A stretch of DNA of 64,000 nt from Amphimedon queenslandica. Lineage: Eukaryota; Porifera; Demospongiae; Haplosclerida; Niphatidae. Positions 26,306-39,000 of the stretch are shown here, piece by piece; position 1 is the first letter of the stretch, and every line of letters starts with the position of its first letter. Position numbers and translations under genes: made by a program. The notes beneath the pieces are model-generated. The model saw nothing but the letters and a program-made list of their open reading frames with translations, did not search any database and was not told the origin of the DNA. The DNA is taken from assembly GCF_000090795.2 (NCBI RefSeq), contig NW_003546395.1, positions 87,878-151,877 on the forward strand, given 5' to 3'.

Positions 26306-26475
26306 ATCAGAGAGTAAATGGGTATTACAGGCCATTTTTGTAATAATTATACATTAGTACAAAAGTTGGGCTTAATTGCAAGAACAATCTTTGCACAGTA
26401 GTATATCAGAGAGTAAATGGTTATTACAGGCCATTTTTGTAATAATTGCACATTAGTACAAAAGTTGGGAATCTT
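26306..26475. repeat. Direct duplication, period about 99 bp
   Basis: The block ATCAGAGAGTAAATGG followed by TATTACAGGCCATTTTTGTA occurs at 26306 and 26405 and runs to CAAAAGTTGGG in both copies. The first copy abuts the target duplication of the MITE at 26133-26297. Confidence 0.8.
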
Positions 26476-27420
26476 TGCCAAATCTTGGAAAGTACCAAAC
26501 TGACATACATGTATGTGTTGTACATGAAGGGTCAGAAATTATATAATGCAACATTGCAAATGGAAAGGGAATTTCTCATGTGGCGAATGCACCATGGCCA
26601 TGGTTATAATTTTTTAATATTTAAAAAAATTTTTTTGTTCTCAAAATTTGCAAATTTGCAAAAATTTAGGGACACAAATTTCTAGCTGTTTATTTCCAGG
26701 AATGTTGCATTTCTAAGATATTGTGGAATTAATTTTTATGAAAACACTGCAACACTGGCAATTGAGATGCAGAATTTTGCACTGGGAAATATCTGTAATG
26801 CAGCCAGAAACAAGACTACAAAATATTTCATTGCAAAAATAAACTGAATACAGAATAAGATTAACATACATGTACATACAACATATGCATAATAGTACCT
26901 TAATTAAGGAAACAAACTACATGTGCATGTATAATACACATAATTGAATGATTATAATTTTAGCTCTCAGTTGACTTTGCACATGGGCACTGCATTGTTA
27001 CATGCACACAAAGGCAGATCTATTATGAGTTATGATACTAAGCTAGTGTACCAAATCCTATTCCGTTTCAATGTACATGTACATGTACATACATGTACAT
27101 ATACAACATTAGGCCCAGCGAATAGCGTAAGAGACCTATTGGAAGTTCACCTTCAATTACATATGTCCATCCATTAAACTCTTAATAGTAAATTAATGAA
27201 AGTTACTGTAAGGGACATGTACGACACAATGTTTGTGTCATCTTGTAAAATAAACATAACAAAAATACTGGGACTAACAAGGCACTAAGATTAGATCTTG
27301 TTGACATTAGCTATCTCTTGAAAGAGTTAAGGAAGAACAATTCATGTTAGAACTTCGTTTAGACTTGGAGTAGCACAACTTTGAACTTTGTTTGTTTATC
27401 ACTCGTTGTATCCACCTCTT

Positions 27421-27545
27421 TTATACCGCCATCCCCAGAATGAGAAATTGAGAATTAGAATTGTCACTGAAACCCAGCCCACAAAAAATCTCATCACGCC
27501 CATCACGTGAATGACTCATGACTGGCAGTGGCGCTTGTTTTTGTA
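27421..27545. promoter_or_regulatory. Shared upstream region of FAM149B1 and TPRG1L with E-box and AP-1-like site
   Basis: This GC-richer patch lies just before the TPRG1L start codon. It contains CACGTG at 27504-27509 and TGACTCA at 27512-27518. A TATA-like TTATACC lies near 27420 and would read TATAAAA on the - strand. FAM149B1 is transcribed the other way, so the region may act in both directions. Function is inferred from motifs only. Confidence 0.45.
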
Positions 27546-30500
27546 ATGGCTGACAGTGAAGTTCCAACCGAGATCTCTTTGGAGGACGCTTCTTCTGATA
27601 CAAACGTGACTCCTCCTGTATTGGACGTTTCGTCTAATACTTCCACTGCTGAGGGTGCAACTGCTGCCGCAAATGACGAGGCTACGGATGAAAAGGAGAC
27701 TAGTGTGCTCAAACCTGTAGCAGAAACTATACCAGGTCTTAACTCTATGATGAGTGAGTGGCAAGTATCTTCTCTTCCTGAATATAAACAGTTTTTTTCG
27801 ACTGAGGTATTAACTTAATTTTTTATTAATTTTGTGCATGTCCCCACTCCTATGACATTCATTGTTTCTTCTTTGACATTGACATTCTGGGTGAAAGAGA
27901 CAGATTATTAGTTGTATTAATTTTTTACTGTTGTTATGCATGTATTATCGTATATGTAGTGCTATTGTATATGTAGTATAATTAATATTAACTGTCATGG
28001 TTAATGCTGGTGGTAAATGTGCTAAATGAGCTTTCTGGCAGTTTATTTTGGCAATAATTTTCACAATCGTTATGTATATTCAAGAATAGATAATAATTAT
28101 CAACTCTTGGTATATTGTAATGATCTTGTGGTCAATTTCATTGATAAAATACCATATAGCAGGAAATTCTCATTGCCAGAAACTTTTGTTATCTTTCCAA
28201 GCAGGCTTTACAAGATATTTTCGTTGACTTTATTTTCGTTTTGCCTGACATAAATCTTCACTGCCACACCCATTTAATTAGTACCACGTGTATGGTTTAA
28301 GATGGAAGTATGTCTATGGTTCCGTATGGTTCGCCATGGTTACCACATTTTTAAAGACATTTGGAGTCCATCAGTTGGAGAAGAACTGCCTTTTGTGTCA
28401 ATCCTGATGAAGCCACAGATCTGCCATGGGTCAAATTTTAGTTAGATTAAAGTTTCATTGTCTTAAAATTTTGTTCAAATATTTGGGCTAACGAAACAAA
28501 CGAAAATTAGCACCAAATGAAAGTTTCCTGCTATACGGTATAGGTGTAGCAGGAAATTTGGGAGGGAGTTAAATTTGGCATATTGCTAAATTTTGGTAAT
28601 TGGCAAATTTTATTTTGCAAGTGTATGGCCACATGCCATTTAGTGCTGAAACGAATAGTGAGATTTTTGAATATTCGTTTGTTTATAATTTTTATAGCAA
28701 TATTTGAATATTTTTTTGCTATTTGAATAGAATTATTAATGGTTATTGCAATAATTCTTTGGCTTTCTTAGTCAGTTTTTTGGTTAGCAACTTGCTTAAT
28801 ACTGATGCTATAGCCATGGAAGTGGGTCTCAATCTCTAAGAAGCCCTGTTGGGATTATTTTGATGAGATTAATACCAAAAAGCTAGTTTTTAATCATTCA
28901 GCAATAATAGTTAAAATATTCGAATAGTGGAAAATACTATTCGTTTCATCACTAATGCCATTGAACATGTGCATAATGGCTTGAAATGGCTGATTTTTAT
29001 CTTGGCAAATGGCTAGAAAGTGTCAAATTTGCCAAATTTAACTCCCTCCAAAATTTCTCGCTGTACGGTAATTAATATGGTTGCGGTTGCTTTTGTTATT
29101 TTCGTGATTTTTTTACCACCACCAATGCCATTCTATTGTGCATAATTTGTATCGTGTTATTCAAAAAATGTCTTCAAATTTGTCAAACATTTTTTGTGAC
29201 TAACAAAAGTTATTTGTTCCTTGTGGGTAGTATGAAGATTTATAACACAAGTAACAAAAATTACTTTTATTCACGAAAATCAATTTTTAACAGAAAATTA
29301 AGTTATTTACAAAATTTTTGACTAACAAAAAATTTGGAGCTGTTCAGTACATGTACATGTACATACTATGTATAGACTAATTTTTGAGAACTTTTTTTTA
29401 AAAAACATAATTTTGTACCTTGAAAATTTCAACGTACATGTATGTATAAATTACAATTACACGTGATGTAGCCATGGGCTTGTCCATTATACAAGCCTAT
29501 ATTGTATGTGACACCTAAGTAAATTAATAAACTACATCTCTGTATTTCATGCAATTTGAATTATTTATGCTGACATCTAATCAAACATACATGTACATGT
29601 ACCTTGGTTTTCATTTATATTGTAAGAGTATATGTAAGTTAGGATACTTTGTCATGGGGCTATTCTACCGCTCTTGATAAAGGAATGAGAAATCTGTGTC
29701 CATCATGGTGCCATGTTTAGAATAGCCCCAACTAGTAGTCCTTCTTTTTTAATTATAACTTTCTAACTGTAGCATGTACAGGACTGAGACCAAGACAAGT
29801 CAATTCAGCATAAAAATCTCTTAGTTACAGTAGATAGGTTAGATGAAAAACGTTGGTAAATTATTATTCTTCCTGGGGGCCAGTATAGCCCAGAATTACC
29901 AATCACTTTGTGTACAATTTTTACAGAACTTATAGTGAACTTTGCCTGTATAAGGATGAATAGATAGAGTAGACAGCGAGGCTTGGAAATTGGGACAGAT
30001 TTTATTGGGTTTCAAGCAGCAAGAGAATGCAAAGAAACACTGTCTAAGGCTTCTCCAAAAGCATTAGAAGGTAGTGTGTACATGTATATATTGAGAAAAG
30101 ATAAACGCTATCGATGGTTTTGTGATAATGAAAATAATCATAAAACAATTTTTACTGAACTTTTTTACTGTCAATTTCAAAATTGAAGCACACTATGGAG
30201 AAGCGCTTAGGCAAGCCCTCGCACCATACTGACCATAGGCGATATCTTTTCTATTGTAGTTTAGCACCTCTCGGAGCTACATGTACATTTATGCTTTGGT
30301 TATGATTTTTTTTCATATATTACATTTTCATGTACACATGATCCTTGTTTTTGTGTGGTTTAAGATAAAACAGTGAAATTATCCTTGAAGATTAGTGTGA
30401 GATTTACAAGTCATAATTTATACATATGTGTATACAATAATGTAAAGGCTTTTATTTTAAAAGTATACATGTTGCAAATATAAAATGAATGTGCATTTTT

Positions 30501-32700
30501 CATAATAATTATATTACAGGCACTACATGTGCTTCTACATTTTTTGAGTAGTAGATGCTCGAAATCTCCTGTCATTATAATTGCTTAGTGGGATCACTGG
30601 TGTTAATTGACGAAGTTCAGCAATTTCTTGTGTCTTTCTGCTAATTTTCAGGCCTGTTATGCTTTTATTACTCTGATGCACTTGTTTGTTAACAAGCTGC
30701 ATATCAATCATTAAATTATATGTAATTAATTATATAATTTTTGAAATTAATTGGTATCAATTTCTTTTTTGTTATTGTTTATCTGTAGGATGAGAGTATG
30801 TTTGTTGCAGCTGTTTCTGCTATTAAAGCACGACTTGATGAAAATGACAGTAATATTCGTAAGGCTTGGCTACTGACAGAGTAAGTACATGTACTGTAAA
30901 ATCATTGTTAATTACTGCTGCTTCAGCCTGTTTGTGTTATCCATTTAATAAGAGTATTGCAAGTGTAAAAGTGTTTTTAAAGCATGCATATAGCTAAAAT
31001 TCATTGTTATACTCGCTAAGGTTGTTTCTACCATCTAATTCTTTTTTTTTACTTTTTGGAGAAGTCTTCAGGTACTTGTACATTGAATAATCTATGTTAA
31101 CCCTTTAATGCTGAATGACTTTCCTGTACGTCAATAACATGAATAGGTGTAGTATATTATACATTTTTTGTTATTTTCTCTTTTATTCATGACAATATAA
31201 CATTCTAGAAAGCTTAAGTAACTTCTCCTTTCATCTTTCTAACATATATAACATTGTCAAAGACTCAAAACACAGTATATAGGTAGAAAAGTACACTAGC
31301 GTGGCTCCGACAGTTGAAAACGATCAGTGGCCAAGGTAAGTAACCTAGAAAATGACAAAACAACAATAGACAGAATGTTTAGACTTACCTTTGGCTTGTG
31401 AAATCCTCTAGAAATGAGAAGAAAAGGCAAGCGACTCGAGAGAGCTGCTTTGCCTAACATTTCAATGGAGAAAAGCGGTGGGTGTGGCCACATTTTGCTT
31501 GGCAACCATGGCTCCTTGACGAGTCACAGTAGCGTTTCTACTCAAAGCATCTTCTCCACTGACTTCTGCCTGTTCTCCACTGACTTCTGCCTCTTCATTC
31601 TTCATATCATGCTTACCAGGTCCTGCTGAACGTGATAGAACTCTCTCTTTTGCTTCGCCAAGTCTGTGTAGTTAAAAAAAGCGGTGAGTATCTTCACAAT
31701 AGACGCTCCATTGCTTTATGCTGCTTCATTTACTATATACATGTACTTCTTCTATCTAAGGATAAACATGCCATAAAGGCTGCTAGCAAGCTTCAAGTCT
31801 TGCTGGACAAGATCTTGAGAGATACATGTATGCATTGCTGAACTAGTACTAACAAGAAATTATTTTTTATCAAAATTAATTTTGATGTTAAAGGGTTAAA
31901 ATGCAACCATTTTGTTTTCCTGTAGTACACGCAACTACATAAGAGTTGTAGTTGTCTAACTTGTCTTGTACTGTATCTGACATACATGTACATGTACAAT
32001 ACATGAAAGATATACAATGTACACATGTACATGTAGCACAATAATGAAAGCAATGGGGTTTCATATGAGTTCCTCATCCTACTTCTTTGATATTGATTAT
32101 TGTTATCTGTCATTAGAATTGATCACTGGGACCTGGAGAAGGAAAGAATTGTTGTATTGACAGATAATAATCTGATTTCTGTTAAATACAATTTCATTCA
32201 GCAACTGGTAGACGAGCTTAAGTTTATTCCTTTGGCCTACATTAGGGAAATTCATGTGGGAGATTTTAAATATACATATTCTTATGGCTAGTAAGTGAAA
32301 TATTATTTTTGATGATTATTGCTTTTGATACTATTTTAGTGCAAGGAAGGGTAAAGGATTAAAGATAGTTTGGGGACAGGAGCCGATTAGCTTCTGGACA
32401 AAATGGAATCCAGTCAGCTCTTCTGTTCCTTATGTCACTTTTGCCTCTCACATTTTGGTCATAAATAAGAAAATACAAGATCCTAAGCTCACGCTTGACA
32501 CAGCAATTGATCCAATTGAAAGTGCCATATTAGAGTTTAGGGAGAAGGCAAAAACTACTGAATCGCCACCTCCGTCTTTACCAGAATTCAAGAAAATCGA
32601 AGGGGATATCGTGATTGATTATTATCTTGGTGTGTCTGCTATGATCCATAACCAGAGTTATCTTGGATTTTTTAAGAAGCGAGGGGCTATTAACTGGTGA
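27546..32700 (+). CDS. TPRG1L: TPRG1/TPRG1L homologue (hSac2 domain)
   Basis: Four exons, 27546-27806, 30789-30880, 32117-32290 and 32340-32700, join in phase into 295 residues. The first 60 residues are acidic and Ser/Thr-rich. Residues from about 70 match the TPRG1L pattern: SLPEYKQFF, then KAWLLTEIDHWDLEKERIVV with LTDNNL, then VWGQEP with WTKWNP and SVPYVTF, and a C-terminal YLG...SYLGFFKKRGAINW block. This is the hSac2 domain, shared with Sac2/INPP5F. Vertebrate TPRG1L is a presynaptic vesicle protein; that role cannot carry over directly to a sponge without synapses. Human TPRG1L is about 272 residues, so the gene looks full length. Intron 3 is only 49 nt, while introns 1 and 2 carry transposons. 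Confidence 0.9.
28150..28540. mobile_element. MITE, 391 bp, TACCRTATAGCAGGAAA ends
   Basis: The left end is TACCATATAGCAGGAAATTC and the right end TTTCCTGCTATACGGTA. A second full copy at 56771-57190 shares the interior (GTACCACGTGTATGG, TTGGAGAAGAACTGCC). TA probably serves as the target duplication. It lies in TPRG1L intron 1 and is non-coding. Confidence 0.85.
28541..29070. mobile_element. Palindromic MITE split by a second, hAT-type MITE
   Basis: Outer arms pair across the element: GGGAGGGAGTTAAATTTGGC on the left and GCCAAATTTAACTCCCTCC on the right, ending in GTACGGTA at 29070. Inside, 28641-28954 (ends TAGTGCTGAAACGAATAGTG and ACTATTCGTTTCATCACTA) is flanked by an exact ATGCCATT at 28633-28640 and 28955-28962. 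This is a clean 8-bp target duplication. Relatives of the outer element lie at about 53786-53990 and 61067-61270. Confidence 0.9.
29130..29348. mobile_element. MITE related to 8091-8304
   Basis: It shares the central GGGTAGTATG segment and AATTTTTGACTAAC/ATTTGGAGCTGT right end with the 8091 copy. It is the third MITE in a row within 1.2 kb of TPRG1L intron 1. Exact ends are uncertain. Confidence 0.45.
31097..31899. mobile_element. piggyBac-like non-autonomous element, about 800 bp
   Basis: The left border is TTAA followed by CCCTTTAATG, and the right border TTAAAGGG followed by TTAA. TTAA duplication with CCCTTT-type ends is the piggyBac pattern. No transposase domain was recognised in the internal frames. 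It lies in TPRG1L intron 2. Confidence 0.65.
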
Positions 32701-33051
32701 TGTTGTGTTTCTATGAATGAGAGTGTTAACTATAATAAATCCTGATATTTTATTTGCTATAGTTGTAATGACATGTACTTATACTTGTCACAATGTGTAT
32801 TCTTTATTTTAAAAGTTGTTACTCAATAATTGTGTCATTATTTTGAGCAGCACAACTGTGGATAAACTGTCATGCATAAATAAGCCTAAGTGATCTAGGC
32901 ACAATTTATACCTATACATTATTGTTAGTTATGTGCAATGTTCAATAGAGGTGGTTTTCAAAAATTAATTCTTAATTATAAAGAAAATAATTATTTTTTT
33001 TAATAGTGAAGATCACATCAAGTGATACTTAATATGCAAAATTGCAATAGC
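32701..33051. other. Convergent intergenic region between TPRG1L and XRN1 stops
   Basis: Only about 350 bp separate the two stop codons, so the two 3' UTRs must share or overlap this segment. An AATAAA is visible on the + strand near 32734. No other structure stands out. Confidence 0.6.
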
Positions 33052-36000
33052 TTAGATGTCAGGAATTATAGTGCCAACCACATGTGGAGTCTCCTCTTTA
33101 GATGAAATTGTGGCCTCAATAGCCTCTACTTCTTTTGCTTCTACACGACTTGGTGTATTGTAATGTTGAGTCATTGGGCGTTCCTCATCTTCCTGAGAAG
33201 GAATATGAGATGACAACTTAGCGCCATGTTTTAATAAGACCTAAAGTAATTAAAAGAACTTCTGTAATAGTGACTAAAAATATTCCATTAAAGTCAATAT
33301 GTAGTATTGCAGGAATAACAATCATTACACTGACAGCTCAACAAGACTCGAACACACTACTAAAAAAATATTACCTGTGGTGGAGTGAAAGGAATGGAAT
33401 GTGGATTTAGAGATGATCTATATGGTGGTATTGAAGGACCACGTGGATGTGGAGCATTAATTATTGGAACTGTAGGTGGTGCCTTAAAATAATAAGGAGG
33501 TTGTAATGGAGGATGCTGCCACATTGTAGGATAGGCATGAGATACTGGACGTAATTCCTGAATTATAAAAAAAGCATTCAATGCATGCATGCCCTGATTA
33601 GATAAGACAATATACATGTACACATAAAGGCAAATACGAAATATTAAACTTCACAATTAATGGCATGAAATGAGGTGCCAGTAATGAAATGAGGCACATG
33701 AAACTGTGATGGGGGCATAATGTAAAACATCGGAAAAAAAATTACTAGTTTCACCCAATACTCACCATTGGATTAGTATATGGCCTGTATGGCACATATG
33801 GCCTGACAGAATGGTCTACAAGGAATAAATGCAATTATAGAGCATACGCTGATCAAGTGCATACTTGGAGGATGCTGAGACGATATGCCTGTAACAGGAA
33901 AACCAGTACTCATGATTGGACCATTGGGATATGAGTAGACACCACCACTTGGTCCTCTAGGTCTGGGTGGTTGCAATTTTGGCTGACTTTGTGTCTGTGA
34001 GAAGTGAGCAAAAGGTTTCTGCATTTGCTGTGTAGGAGATATGCCTAAAAGGCTTTTTAGATTGACTTCTTGCTGTTTCTTTTCAGAAGAAAATGTTGGT
34101 ACTGCTGGATCATTTTTATCAGATTCATGATGAGCAAAAACTGCAGCAACTGATGGAGCAAAAGTGGAAACATTAGAAGAACCAGATGACACTGGATTTT
34201 TTGATGCATGTACATGTATATTTTGGCTGGTATTAGCTTCAGCACTTGCATCAAATACAGCTGCAACTGAAGGGGCAAAGGAAGATGAAAACTTGATGAA
34301 ACCAGAATGCTTTGTAACAGAGGGTGTGCATTCAGCAGTATCTTCCTTATGATACTTGTCTGATGAGAGCGGAACTGTTTTGAGTTCTTTCAGGTTAAAT
34401 ATAGCAGCCACAGATGGCGATAAAGAAGTACTAGTTGCAGAATCCTGATTACATGTACTGCTTAGGGCTGGATCGGAAATGGTTAGAGGAGAAATATCCG
34501 GACTAGAATCATTTATACTAGTAGTCATAGCACTGCCGTGTAATTCTAAATCTTTGTCAGACAAATTATTAATCATGACAGGATGAGGCACATTAGTGCC
34601 AAGAGATTGTTGAGGAGGACGAGACATTTCAAGAGGTGTAACTAAACGAGGGGCAGAACTTGGATTGTCCATTGATTTCCTCATTAGATCGAATTCAGAA
34701 GCTAAATTTGTATAGGTATGAATGAAAGTAAAATTTATGGTATAGGAACAAGCACATGTACATGTAGAAAAGTGTATGCAACTACATGTATATATAGTAA
34801 TACTGTATTTAAGTGTAAGTACCATATAGCTTAATATTTTCGTGGGTCAGATATTTTCGTAGATTGCTCCTAGTGGGGCAATTTGTGGTTTAATTTTCAT
34901 GGTTGACAGTTTACATAGCCTATAAGGGATGGCACTTCAATGATTTCGTGGGTTTAAAATTCTTGGGCAGCCCATAACCACGAAAACCACGAAAACCACG
35001 AAATTCACACTCCACGAAAATTTCAAGCTATAAAGTATCCAAAAATATACAAATGAGAAGTACATGTATACACATGTACACATACAAGTAGTTTGTGAAC
35101 ATGCCATTTACCTTTAGTCACGTTTTCTTTTCTTTTAGCCAATATCTTCTTTCCTTCATTTCTAGAACTTAATGCTAAAGTTCTACCTTCCATACTTCTT
35201 GTTCCAACGAAATCTTTTGCACGAGAAAATGGCTTGACTTCATTATATGACCTGCTTCGGTTCGATTTAGAGGAAGTTACATCAGAGTAACTAGGAGGCA
35301 TAACAGGTTTATCAGAAACAGGTCCACTAGAGTGTGTATAACTGCTGGTTGAATGACCCATGGGTTTACTCTCATTTTCCCATCTTTTGCCATATGATAA
35401 ATTTAAGAGGCAAGAAGGAGGTAAATGATATGCTTTTGCACCTGAACAACGAAGTGATAAACCTCCAAGAAACTCCTCATCAAAAATGACTTCATACAAT
35501 GTCTTATTATCTTTTCCATCTGCATAAGAACAACATTACATCATATGAACATAAAATAAAACAATGAATTTGATAAACTTCATGAGGTTAAACTCATAAA
35601 ATTGTGTAAAGAAAAAAATTGTATCTGACTAAGTGCACAAGTGTTAATAATTTTTATTATACCTCCTGATATTCCAGTCACAGTGCCCCTTAAACCAAAA
35701 GGAACCACTCCATTACTAGCAACATTAACTACTCGATCAAACAGGTAATAATCAGAATGCTCGTCTGGTATCAAACCTCCCTGGTGATCACCTGGCTAAG
35801 ATGAGACAATTAGGGAAAACAACACAATTTAAAGTTACAAATACATGTAAGATTACTTTGTAAAGTTGAGATGGATTGTATTTCAATGTAAGAAACTTCT
35901 TTGATTTCAAAACCTAAAAATTGTAGATCAAATAATCAAAAAATACATTGATCATGCATACATGTATGTTCATGTACACATACATGCATGCACAGGTAAG

Positions 36001-39000
36001 TAGATTGCTGTATAGCTAATAATGTACCTTAACAGAATTAACTGATTTTTCAATGTTTTCAATATGGAAAGTATTAAGAGTATCACTACCACATTCCACT
36101 GGAGTTAGGTCATTGATAGGAAGAGACTTAAGCCACTCTTTAACACAAGCTATTGATTCACTAAATAAATGAATAGTTTTTAAAGAATCAAATACATGTA
36201 CGTAGATATGCTAATGCACAAAAAATACTGTCACTCCTACAATTATTTAGGGTCTTAAACACATGTACATGTACATGCATACATGTTGGTACACAAGAGT
36301 CCATGGACTCCTGAGGTACATCATAGCCACAGTCTGTCACAATCAACAAAAAGACACAACTTAACATTTCAATAGTTCTATAGATGTACATGTGTACATC
36401 TAGATTAAGACGACTGAAGTAGAATTAACAATACAAATACAATAGCTGATTGGCATTCAGTGACATCATCATGCATTCAAGTACACCAGGGCTCTTGTGT
36501 ACACATAATAATACAAATTGTTTTGGAAGTATGTGGATGCATGCAAAAATATATGGCCACGTGGCAAAGTTTTGAACATGAAATATTTTGAAATTACTTA
36601 ACGTGCATGCTTGTAAATACTTGGGATTATCAGCTGAGAATAGGTCAGCCTCATAATACTTGTCATTTCTTGGGTGACTATTCAACACAGAAAACATCAG
36701 TGGAAACCTAAAATGTATTATAACAATGATAATTGACAACATTAGGCATTGAAGTCACTTTTGCATATATTCAATTAAAATACTCTCAGCAGATGGTGAC
36801 AATAACCAGGTTCCTCTATTAGTCCTTTTAGCATATCCAACCAACTAATGCATACACAAAAATTGCTGTAAATATGCAGTAAAATGTACATGTATGCAGT
36901 GTACCTCTTTGTTGCGAGTAGAAAACTTCATATTTAGGCCTATATTAATTCGTTCACGTTCCTTCTTGCTAGAAAATGAATGAAAACATAATGTGAGATA
37001 CAAAATAATGTAAATAAATCAGTAAGTGCAGTAAGGAGGCTAATCCCAAGCCTTGTTACTTGAAAAAGGCATTAATGAGCAGTATTCCACAGCTACACAA
37101 GGTACATGTATTTTGTGCTGAAAGTAGACATTTAATGACATGAATAATGAATATTCTAACAAAGGGAAATTAAGGTACCATGTGGTCATCAAATCAAGGT
37201 AGTGAAAAATTGAGGTTAGGCTACATGTACATGTATATGCATAAAAGACAACAAGTATGGCATATGAAGAAAACACACACCTATACTATAGTTGCTGTAT
37301 CAAAGTGATACATGTATAATGCACATACATGCATACACACTACAATTAAATATATACATGTACATGCATGTACCACTGCGTGTCTATAATAATATTGAGA
37401 AAGCTACATGGTGAAGAAAATGTCTGCTTTTTTCATCTCCTTACTGCTGGACTATAAGCCTTTCGTTTCTGTTCTTGGTGACATAAATGTATGTCTGAAG
37501 AACAATTTAATGACTTTTGTAGCTGAGTGTACACTGTCAGTTGTTGCTATTACTGATTAAATGTTATTATACTGATTAAATAGTCATTGGTAGCCCATTT
37601 GTGGTTTGATCTTACTTTAAGAATACGAGGTACATGTACACGTATGTACATGTACATGTAATAACACCAATATGGGACCATCTACATTTGGCTGTGCCTC
37701 AGGCAAAATCAGTTGCCATATTACTGATATACTGTACTGTATGTACATGTACATGTACATGCATACATTTATGGTACACAGTATATTACATGCAGATTAG
37801 GTGAATAGAATAACACACAAAGTAAACAGGGAAAGAAAGTATAATATAGCAAGCACAAATGTACTAAATCAAATTAAAATAAAAATGTATGAGTGCACAC
37901 TTTCAGTAATTTCATATTACAGGAAATAAAGGCTTACTTTTCAGATGATCCTTTCTCACAATATATTGAAGAGGTAATACGAGCCACCAAAACTGGATCT
38001 AGATTCAACCTCTGAGCCATTTGTCCAATGGAGCAATATTGAGTATTCAGTCTGTCATAATTACCTGCATGTGTACATGTACATGTATATAAATTTGCAT
38101 TAAAACAACTAATAGAAGTACACAGTGTATAGTACATGTACATGTACATGTACATTGTAAATGTACATATACATGTATATCTTTTGCAGTACATCAAAGC
38201 ACTTTACATAATATCAATTCATACTGCTTTTCTTAGGTTGTCTCAAGTCAACAAATATTGTAAACTGTGCATTACCAATACAGGAATCAGGAACAACTAC
38301 AGTTTAAGATATAGATGCAAAAATGCTGCACATGTCAAATCTGTATAGCTATCATGTGATTATACTAGTACACTGTATGATGGGTATATGCAGTATTACT
38401 GCTAAAAACAAGAAAACCTTTAATGAAACAGATAAAACACAAGAACTAAACTACATGTATAATAATGAAACAATTAAAACTCAGGCCTCTTTCCTCAAAA
38501 AATAGATGTACAGATATGCATGTACATGTATGTGTAATCTGAAACTTTTCTGTCAACAACATTGATAATATAGTAATATTTTACAACTACATTTAATTGA
38601 TGCATATTGAAAGGCATGGATGGTAGAACTTACGAATAGCAAAGGACAAGTCAGGTTCTGTAACTAAAGAAAATTGAACACCAATTTTGTTGCGTTTAAG
38701 ATCTACTGACACAATCTAAAAACACAATTTGTATAATACCTTTACATAAAAAATTCTATCGGTTACTTCAGCCTGTTCACCATAATAAGGGGGATATAAT
38801 ACGAAACACTGAGTACCAATTTCAAATAATTCATCAAGTGTCTTCAATTTATCACAATATTCGGGTGCAGAATCAGTAATATTCCGAACCTTAAAAATGT
38901 AAGTAAAAAACACAAGTTGAAAAAAATTGTGCAAATGCAAATGCATTGTAGCAGCTCAATAAAAGCAACTGCACTATAATAAGATGTAAAAGCAGCACAT

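Larger units (their letters stand above)
25921..27420. other. Region upstream of the FAM149B1 coding exons; start exon expected here
   Basis: The first FAM149B1 coding exon I can support ends the recognised gene at 25920 and needs two bases from an upstream exon. I see no convincing short Met exon with a phase-2 donor. The region holds a MITE (26133-26297), a roughly 100-bp tandem duplication (26306-26475) and TACATG repeats at 27070-27105. Confidence 0.5.

Noticed and set aside
26990-27410. Candidate first exon of FAM149B1 on the - strand
   Set aside because: Several ATGs exist, but none gives a convincing protein start with a clear donor of the required phase.
29983-30186. A 67-codon + strand frame in TPRG1L intron 1
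   Set aside because: TPRG1L exons 1 and 2 join in phase without it and no domain is recognisable.
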